A DNA stretch of 9,712 nucleotides from assembly GCA_026398675.1 (NCBI GenBank), contig JAPLSK010000097.1, positions 1 to 9,712 of the forward strand, read 5' to 3'. The position numbers and the translations under genes were made by a program. Shown in pieces: positions 1-7,700 of this stretch. The notes under the pieces are model-generated. The model had not been told where the DNA came from and made no database searches. It worked only from the letters and a program-made list of their open reading frames with translations. Position 1 is the first letter of the stretch, and each line of letters starts with the position of its first letter. Source of the DNA: a bacterium (GTDB taxonomy: Bacteria; RBG-13-66-14).

Positions 1-672
1 CGCTTTGGCGAAGGCCTCCCACACCCGGCGGTAGTACGGGGGCTCGTGGGCCAGGAACCGCTTCCGTTCCTCCGTCTCCTCCAATAGATTCACGAAACGC
101 TCGACACCCGCGGGGGAGTTCGCCGACTCGATTTCCACCCCGCGCCGCTCGGCCAGGCCGACGTTGTAGCGCGTGTGACTTTCGAGACCGGCCAGAAGCG
201 CATCCTCGTCGGGGGTGAGGTCCAGAAGGAGCGTCCCCCTCGGCTGCACGTCCTGGACGCCGCGCCGGAATCCCAGCCCGGCCAGGAGATTTCTGGCGTC
301 CTCGCCGTCGGGGACGCGCGGCTCCACGGTCAAGACGGCCGCGCGCCGGGCGAGGTCGTGCCCCTTCACCGCGTCGAGCCAGAGCTTCAGGGCCTCGGGA
401 CGCGCCGGATCCCACAACGGGCCGTAGGGGCAGTAGAGCCAGTCCCGGCCCAGGAACGGAAGCCGACGCACCAGCACCTGCCCCAGAACCAGGGGCTCCC
501 CATCGGTGGAAATTACGGCGATGCGCAGGACGCGATAACCATACGCCGCCTTGACCTCGGCCCAGGCGGACGTCTGGGTGGGCGGCGCCCCGGGGAACAA
601 GGGGCTTAAGCCCCTTGTCTCGACCAGGGCGTCCCACCCCGGAGGGTCGAAAAGTATTGCGCTCGACGCCAA
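1..672 (-). CDS. FemAB/FemX-family peptidoglycan bridge aminoacyltransferase, 3' end cut by window edge
   Basis: This reading frame is open from a TTG at 672-670 to the left edge, giving 224 residues without the C-terminus; FemAB-family proteins usually have about 330-400. Family hallmarks seen are TQTSAWAEVKAAYGYRVL (about 32-49), LVRRLPFLGRDWLYCPYGP (67-85), LTVEP (114-118), GLGFRRGVQDVQPRGTLLLD (132-151), THRY-like HTRYNVGLAERRGVEIE (166-182) and LLEETEERKRF (199-206 region). Known members of this GNAT-fold family use aminoacyl-tRNA to add amino acids to lipid II or peptidoglycan precursors at the cytoplasmic membrane face; some relatives act in polysaccharide or exosortase loci, so the substrate here is unknown. 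The TTG start is chosen because an in-frame TAG lies 9 nt upstream (682-684), AGGGG sits 6 nt before it, and the resulting N-terminus matches the family. No ATG or GTG occurs in frame until about residue 66. It lies 9 nt behind the receiver-kinase gene, implying co-transcription. Family call is strong, exact substrate is not. Confidence 0.86.
   Translation of the reverse strand, partial: MASSAILFDPPGWDALVETRGLSPLFPGAPPTQTSAWAEVKAAYGYRVLRIAVISTDGEPLVLGQVLVRRLPFLGRDWLYCPYGPLWDPARPEALKLWLDAVKGHDLARRAAVLTVEPRVPDGEDARNLLAGLGFRRGVQDVQPRGTLLLDLTPDEDALLAGLESHTRYNVGLAERRGVEIESANSPAGVERFVNLLEETEERKRFLAHEPPYYRRVWEAFAKA
597..618. repeat. Perfect 22-bp palindrome inside the femAB-like gene
   Basis: The sequence is ACAAGGGGCTT followed directly by its own reverse complement, centred on CTTAAG. 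It covers codons 19 to 26 of the femAB-like gene, encoding TRGLSPL plus the first base of the next codon. No second copy is present in this window. In RNA it could form an 11-bp stem only with a distorted tip, as there is no loop; in DNA it is a dyad that a dimeric protein could bind, or a dispersed palindromic repeat element. The function is not shown. Confidence 0.7.
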
Positions 673-678
673 GGCTCG

Positions 679-683
679 CCCCT
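679..683 (-). promoter_or_regulatory. Shine-Dalgarno-like site for the femAB-like gene
   Basis: AGGGG on the minus strand lies 6 nt before the TTG at 672 and overlaps the TAG stop of the preceding kinase (684-682). The overlap suggests that ribosomes ending the kinase re-initiate on this gene. The match is weaker than AGGAGG, and together with the TTG start it suggests lower translation than the upstream genes. It helps decide the start, because the next in-frame start-like codons lie inside conserved family sequence. Confidence 0.6.
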
Positions 684-1764
684 AAGCCGCGCCTTGCGGG
701 TCTTCCTTCTCCCGCTTGGGCAGGCGCACGGTGAAGCTGGCCCCCTCGCCGGGGCGGCTCTCGAAGGAGATTATCCCCTCGTGGGCGTCCACGATGCTCT
801 TCGAGATGAACAGGCCCAGGCCGGTCCCCTCGGCGGCGCTCGAGCCCCGCTTGTACTTCTCGAAGATGTGCTTCTGCTGATCGGGGGGGATGCCCGGGCC
901 GTTGTCGGCGACGTAGAAGAAGACGTAATCGTCGTCCTGACCCGTGCCGACGGTAATCTCGCCGCCCCGCTGGATGAACTTCACCGCGTTCGACAACAGG
1001 TTGTTGATCACCCGCTCGATCTGGATCGGGTCGAACATGATCGGCGGCAGCGTCTCGTCCAGGTTCAGGCGCAGGCCGAGCTTTTTTATCTCCAGCTGGG
1101 CCGCCACGTTTTTCGCCAGGTGCGAGATGAGGCTCGAGAGCTGCAGGCGCTGCATGTCCAGCCGCACGCCCTCCGAGGAGAACTTGTTCACCGACAGGAA
1201 GTCGTTGATCAGGGCCAGCATCCGGTCCGCGTTGGTGGCGATGCTCGAGAGCGGATCTACCAGGCGCTCCGGCGGCTCCCCGTACGCTCCCGATAAAAGA
1301 AGCGAGCAGTAGCCCATAACGCTCGTCAGCGGGTTCTTCAGGTCGTGGGTGATCATGGAGATGAAGTCGTCGTTGAGGCGCTGGAGCCGGATTTTGTCCA
1401 TCGCCTTCTCGACGGCCAGCTTGAGCACGTCGAAATCGAAGGGCTTGACCAGGTAGTTGTAGGCCCCGCGCCGAAGCGCCTCGATGGACGACCGCATCGA
1501 GGAGTAGCCCGTGATGACGATGACCAGCGTGTGCGGCAGGTTCTCGCCCACGTAGTCCAGGACGGTGAAGCCGTCCACCTTGGGCATCATCAGGTCGGCG
1601 ATGACCAGGTCGTAGTTCGACTCGCGCAGCATCGAGATGCCCTCGCTCCCGTCGGACGCAGTGTCCACGCGGTAGCCGGTCTGCTCCAACAGGATGCGGA
1701 TGGAGTCGCACATCCGACGTTCGTCGTCAATGACGAGTATTTTCTCGCGGCCGGACTCTGCCAC
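682..1764 (-). CDS. Receiver-histidine kinase (REC-HisKA-HATPase_c), cytoplasmic
   Basis: A complete 360-residue protein with GTG start and TAG stop. Residues about 7-125 form a receiver: acidic pair D13-D14, phospho-acceptor D57 (in LVIADLMMPKVDG), T85 and K107 (VKPF). A short helix leads to a HisKA dimerisation domain with the H box at H140 (ITHDLKNPLTSVMGY). The HATPase_c domain has the N box around N255-N259 (NNLLSNAVKF), G1 at D287-G291 (DNGPG), F box FEKYKR (301-306) and G2 GTGLGL (313-318). All catalytic residues appear intact, so it should autophosphorylate. No signal peptide or membrane segment is seen. The receiver presumably tunes the kinase or accepts phosphate from the giant kinase encoded 2 nt upstream; this partner assignment is inference from operon context. 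No DNA-binding output is attached, so phosphate from H140 probably goes to a regulator encoded elsewhere. The GTG start is supported by a strong ribosome site 6 nt upstream. Confidence 0.95.
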   Translation of the reverse strand: MAESGREKILVIDDERRMCDSIRILLEQTGYRVDTASDGSEGISMLRESNYDLVIADLMMPKVDGFTVLDYVGENLPHTLVIVITGYSSMRSSIEALRRGAYNYLVKPFDFDVLKLAVEKAMDKIRLQRLNDDFISMITHDLKNPLTSVMGYCSLLLSGAYGEPPERLVDPLSSIATNADRMLALINDFLSVNKFSSEGVRLDMQRLQLSSLISHLAKNVAAQLEIKKLGLRLNLDETLPPIMFDPIQIERVINNLLSNAVKFIQRGGEITVGTGQDDDYVFFYVADNGPGIPPDQQKHIFEKYKRGSSAAEGTGLGLFISKSIVDAHEGIISFESRPGEGASFTVRLPKREKEDPQGAA

Positions 1765-1766
1765 AG

Positions 1767-4700
1767 CTATCCCTCCCGCGCCGGCAGGCTGATGGTGAAC
1801 GTGGTCCCCTCGCCCGTGCCGCTTTGTGCCTCCATCATACCATCGAAACTCTGGACGATGCCATAGGAGACGGAGAGACCCAGGCCGGTGCCCTTCTTGC
1901 CCTTCGTGGTGAAGAACGGATCGAAGATGTAGGGCAGGTTTTCCTGGGGGATGCCTATCCCTGAGTCGGAGAAAGAGATGACCACCCGGCCGTCCGAGAT
2001 GAAGGTGCGGACGGAGAGGGTGCCGCCGGAGGGCATGGCGTCCTGGGCGTTGGTCACCAGGTTCAAAAGCACCTGGCGCAACTGGTCCGGCGCCACCAGA
2101 ACGCCGGGCAGGTCGTCCTGGAGGTCCTTTTCCACCGCGATACCCTGTTTTTCCAACTGGATGCCAACCAGCATCAACAGGTCCTCCACGAGCCGGTTGA
2201 CGCTTGTGGATTCCAGGTAGGCGCTCTCGGGGCGGTAGAAGTCCAAAAGACCGGAGATGATGCGGGCGATGCGGTGGACCTCCTCCTCGACGACACCAAT
2301 GGTCTTGTAAGGTTCGCTTGCGGGCTCGAGGTCCCCCTTGGCTATCTGGAGGTAGTTTGTGATTATCCCCAAGGGGTTGTTGACCTCGTGGGCGATGTCG
2401 GCGGCGAGCTTGCCCGTGGCGGCCAGCTTCTCCGACCGCGAGAGGGCGCGGCGCAGATCCTCGAGCTCGCGGATGTCGCGGCCCACGGCCACGCTGCCGG
2501 TGAACCGGCCCTTTTCGTCCACCAGCGGGGACACCGACAACTCCACCGTGATGGGCGAGCCGTCCTTCGTGCGCATGTCCACCTGGCGGACGGTGGAGGG
2601 CCGGCCGGAGTCCAGGCGTCGGGTCATCTCGGCCACCGTGTCCCGGTCGCGGTCGAAGTAGAAGGTCCCGATGGGCTTCCCCCGGACCTCATCCTCGACG
2701 TAACCGGTGGCCAGGGAGGCGGCGCGGTTGAGAATCTCCAGCCGGCCCTCGGCGTCCACCACGGTCACGAGGTCCGGCGAGGCGTCTATGACCTCGCGCA
2801 GGTACCGCCGGGCCGCCTGAAGCTGCGCCGTCTTGGCGTCCACCTCCCGCTCCAGGTCGGCCGAGTAGTTCGCCAGCGCCTCCTCGGCCTTCTTGCGCTC
2901 CGTGATGTCCGTGATGAGCGAAATCATGTACTGGATGGACTTATCGTGGGTGATGAAGTCTATGTTCATCTCCACGGGAATGCTGTCCCCGGATTTCTTC
3001 AAGAGGGTCAGCTCGGTGGGCTTTCCCGAGAAGATGGCCAGCTTGTCCTGGTACACCTGCGTGTCGAGCGTCTCCTCCAGGAGTTCGCCAATCTCCCCCG
3101 GCTCCTCGGGAACGATGAGGTCGTAGAACTTCTTCCCGATGAGCCCCTCCTCCTCGAAGCCCAGCATCTGCGAGAGGGCCGGATTGGCCATGGTGACTTC
3201 GCCCATGCGGTCGGAGAGGCAGATACCGATGGGGGATTTGGTCCAGATGGAGCGGTAGCGCTCCTCCGATTCGCGCAGCAGCTCCTCGGCCCGCTTGCGC
3301 TCCGTGACGTCGCGGACGATGACCAGGTCGGCCGGCGCCCCGGAGTACTGGATGAGCCCCACGTTCAGCTCCAGGGGGACGGTGTGCCCGCCCTTGTGCA
3401 TCCCGGCGACCTCGTAGATGGAGGGCACCTCCTCGCCCCGCATGCGCCGTTCGTAGAAATCCTTCAGCCGGGGCCGGTCCTCCGGGGCGATGAAGTCGAA
3501 GAAGCTCTTCCCCAGCATCCCGCGAGAATCGTACCCGGACATGGCCAGCATGGCCGTGTTCACGAAGACGAACCGGAAATCCTGGACGATGACGACCCCG
3601 TCGGTGGCCTGCTCCACCAGGCTGCGGTACTTCTCCTCGGACTCCTCCAGGGCCTCCAGATACTGGGAGCGCTTGAGCGCCACCGAGGTCAGCCGGGCGA
3701 AGACCCGCACCTTGGCCAGATCGTCGTCGGTGAAGACCCGGTCCAGGGCGTGGATGAGGAACACGCCCAGCAGGGTCTCCCCGTCCATTATCGGCTCGCC
3801 CAGGACACTCTCGCGGTGCTCCTCGGAGTCGTCGGTGTCCTCGATGTGCACCACGGGGCGGTCCGGGTCGCAGAAGTTGGAGTAGGAACCGCGCCTGAGC
3901 TGGGCCACCTTGCCGCACAGCCCCACCCCCAGGGGGACCCGGAACGCCATCAACTCGTCCCGCGAGGTGGGGGCGTTCGTGTAGATGGGCGTGAGCACGC
4001 CCGGCGGCGCGCCGCCCTCGGGGTCGAAGGACAGGATGTTGCAGAAGTGGGCGTTCATCAACAGTCGGGCGTTGTCGGCGATTTTTCCCAGCACCTTCTC
4101 CAGATCGGCCTCGTCGGCCAGGGTCATCGTGGTCTCGTAGAGCGTGCGGTACGTGTCCTCACTCCGCTCGAGCGCCTGATGGTTCTGCGCCCGCTTGATG
4201 GCGATGGAGGCCAGACGGGCGAAGATGGAGAGCTTGCCCAGGTCGGCCTCGTCGTAGAGCTTGCCCTCGCTCCCGATTGTGATGACGCCCAGAAGGGTAT
4301 CGGAGTCCATCACGGGCTCGGAGATGACCGACTCGACCGAGTCCACCTCATCGTCGGTGCCCTCGACGTGCACCACGGGGCGGTCGGGGTCGGTGTAGTT
4401 CGAGATTTCCCCGGCGCGCTCCAGGGCCACATGGCCGGAAAGACCCATCCCCAGGGGGACTAGGAAGCCGAGGATGGCTTCCCGCTCACGGGGTGCGTTG
4501 GAGTAGAAGGGTACCAACACCTCGCGGGACGCGTCGTAGGTGAAGTACGTGCAGTAGATGGAGGAAAGGAGCCGGGTGGCCTGGTCGCAGATGACCGAGA
4601 TGATTTTTTTTAGGTCGCTCTCGTCGGCCAGGGTGAGCGTGGTGTCGTAGAGCCGGTGGTAGGTCTCTTCGGATCGGGCAAGGTCCTCCAGATTCTCGGA

Positions 4701-7700
4701 GCGCAGGACGGCTATCTCCGCCTGCCGGGCGAAGATGGAGAGCTTCTTGACGTCCTCCTCGGTGAAGACGTCGTCCTCCTTGTTGATGGTGATGACGCCG
4801 ATAACCCGCCCGGAGTCGAACATGGGCACGCTGAGGACCGATTCACGGGTGTCCACCTCCTCGCTGGTGCCCGGCACGTGGACGGAGATGTCGTCGGTGT
4901 CCCCGATGTTGAAGCAGACCCTCTCCCCGGTCTGGGCCACCCAGCCCGAGATGCCCTCCCCCACGGGTATATCGAAGGCCATTATCTCCTCCGACGCCGT
5001 GGGGTCGTTGCAGTAGATGGGCCTAAGGACGCCTAAGCCGTCGTCGAAACGGTACACGGTGCAGTCGGAGGCCCGGGCCAGAGACGCCGCCTGGTCGGCG
5101 ATGACCTTGATCACCTTCAGGGGGTCGGTCTTGTCGGCCAGGGCCAGGGTGGTGGAGTAGAGGCTCTTGTATGTCTCCTCGGAGCGGGCCAGGTCCTCGG
5201 ACTTGCGGGTCCTCTTCACCGCTATCTCCGCCTGGCGGGCGAAGACGGTCAGCTTCGCCAGGTCCACCTCGGAGAAGGTGGCGTCGAACTTACCGATGGT
5301 GATGACGCCCAGCACGCGCTCGCCGTCGAACATGGGCACGGAGATGAGCGACTCCTTTTCGTCCTCCTGGGTGTCGGTGCCCGGTATGTGGACCGAGATT
5401 GCCTTCTCGGGCTCGCCGGCGTTGGCTATGATGCCCACGCCGGTGAGGGCCACGTGGCCCGAGAGCCCCTCGCCGAGGGGTATCGCGAAGTCCTTGAATA
5501 TCTCCTGGTAATCCTGGCGGGTGGAGTAGATGGGCCTGAGCACCTTGGCGCCCGAGTCCACCAGGAAGAAGATGCACTTGCGGCTCCCGAACATGATCGA
5601 GGCCTGGTTCGCGATGACCTCGATCACGTGGAAGAGGTCGGTGGAGTCGGCCAGGGCCAGGGTGGTCTCGTAGAGGCTGTGGTACGTGCGCTCACTGGCG
5701 GCCAGCTCCTCGGTGTTCTTGGTGCGCTTGACCGCGATTTCAGCCTGGCGGGCGAAGATGGAGAGCCTCGCCAGGTCATCGTCGGTGAACCCCCCGGTGA
5801 ACTTGCCCAGGGTAATCACGCCCAAAACTTTCCCGCCGTCGAACATGGGCACGGAGATCAACGATTCGCTCGAATCCTCCCCCTCGTCGGTGCCCTCGAC
5901 GTGGACCGAGACCTCGTCCACCTGGTCGGCGTTCAAGTACCGGCCGACGCCCGACTCGGCCACCCGACCCGACAGCCCCACTCCCAGGGGCACCTCGAAG
6001 CCCATGATGATGTCGCGGTAGTCGAGCCTGGTCGAGTAGATGGGGGTGAGCATCCGCCGGTCGGAATCCAGGAGCAGGAAGAGGCACTGCTGGGCGCCCA
6101 GAAGACCGGTGGCCTGCACGGCGATGACGGCGATGACGTCGGTGAGCTCGGTGGAGTCGGCCAGGGCCAGGGTGGTCTCGTAGAGGCTCTTGTAGGTCTC
6201 CTCGGAGACGGCCAGCGCCAGCTCCGTCTTCTTGCGGTCGGTTACGTCCTCGGTGATGATGACCACGCGGTTCACCGCGCCCCCCTCGTCCGCCAGGGCG
6301 TAGAAGTGCTGTGAGACCCACCGTGCGCCGCCGGACCGCGGTTGGGGCAGCTCGGCCTCGGGGATGTGCAGGTAGCCGCCGTCGGTATAAACGCGGCGGA
6401 CCTCGGAGAGCCACTCGCCCAGGTATTCGTCCGCTTCGTCGAACTTGAGCTCCGTCCGCTCCCTCTTTAAGTCTTCCTCCATCTCCCCCGGCGAGACGGC
6501 CCAGATGTGCCTCCACGCCTCGTTGCAAGACAGGAGCCCGCCGTTCGAGTCTCGCACCGATACGCCCAGGGGGGAGCTTGCGATCAGCGCCCGGCTGAAC
6601 TCCTCCGACTCACTCAAGCGCTCCTGGGCCAGCTTGCGCTCGGTCACGTCCTCGAGGATGCCGTCTATGTGCCGGCCCTTCCCCCGTTCGTCCCGGACCA
6701 GGGTGGCGTTGAGCGAGGCCCAGAAGACGGAACCGTCCCTCGTCCTCTGCCGGACGCAGAAATCGGTCACGAAGCCCTTCGTCGTCAGGGACTCCACGAA
6801 CTCCCGGCGCTCCAGAGGGTCCACGTAGTAGTCGCCCACGTTGACCGTCAACATCTCGTCCTCGGAGGCGTAGCCGAACATGGCGCAGAGCGCCGGGTTG
6901 GCCGACAGCACATCCCCGTCGGGCGTCGTGCGGAAGATGCCCACGGGGATGTTCTCCTGAAGCGAGCGGTACCGCTCCTCGGAATCGCGCAGGGCCACCT
7001 CGGTCAGCTTCTCCCGGGTGACATCCCGGACGACGGTGACCACCCGGTCCACCCGGTCGCCCTTAAACACTGGGATCTTGCGGGTCAGGGTGCGTATCTC
7101 CCGCCCGCCGATGACGCTCTTCTCCTCGGTCTGGAGCGTCTCGCCGCCGGCGAATACCTTCCCGTACTCGGCCCGGACGCTCTCGGGGAGGAACCCGAAG
7201 GCCCCGTAGACGGTCTTGCCCACAAAGCACGGGTCCAAGCCCAGCCCCTCCACCCACCGGGTGAGGTTCTTGTTGGCCAGGGTGATGCGGAGCTGGGAAT
7301 CCACGACGTGGATGGCGTCCCCCATGGAGTCCAGGGTCGTGCGATACCGCTCCTCGGACTCGCTCAGGCGCTCCAGGGCGGCCTTCCGCTCGCTCTGGTC
7401 CGCCAGGATGCCGTCGTGGAATACGACCTCGCCGTCCGCGTCCCGCACCGCCCGGACGTTTATGAGCACCCAGAAACGGGAGCCGTCCCGACGGAGCATC
7501 TGGGCCTCGAAGTCGGTCACCACGTCCTGGACACCCAGGAGGGCGTTCAGCTCGCGGCGCCGCTCCGGCGAGGCGTAGAGGGCGATCACGTCCACTTCGA
7601 GCATCTCCTCGGGGGACGGGTAGCCGAACATCCTCACGAAGGCGGGGTTGACGGAGACGATCCGGCCGTCGTGCGTCACCCGGAACACCGCCACCGGAAT

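Noticed and set aside
175..609. Plus-strand frame of 144 codons near the left end
   Set aside because: It is antisense to the femAB-like gene, whose family motifs are clear on the minus strand.
670..684. Possible stop readthrough joining the receiver-kinase to the femAB-like protein
   Set aside because: The two genes share a frame with only a TAG between them, and both visible stops are TAG, which raised the idea of TAG recoding. Each stop is followed by its own ribosome-site and start arrangement, and the upstream TAG must terminate for the GTG gene to be read in a different phase, so ordinary termination is the better reading.
2941..3918. Minus-strand frame of 325 codons overlapping the giant kinase in another phase
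   Set aside because: It is a shifted reading of PAS and GAF coding DNA, rich in Arg, Gly and Ala; the overlapping in-phase frame has clear domains throughout.
2274..4463. Plus-strand open frame of 729 codons antisense to the giant kinase
   Set aside because: Its translation is rich in Gly, Val, His, Leu and Arg without any recognisable fold, and it lies opposite intact PAS and GAF domains. GC-rich third positions keep antisense frames open by chance.
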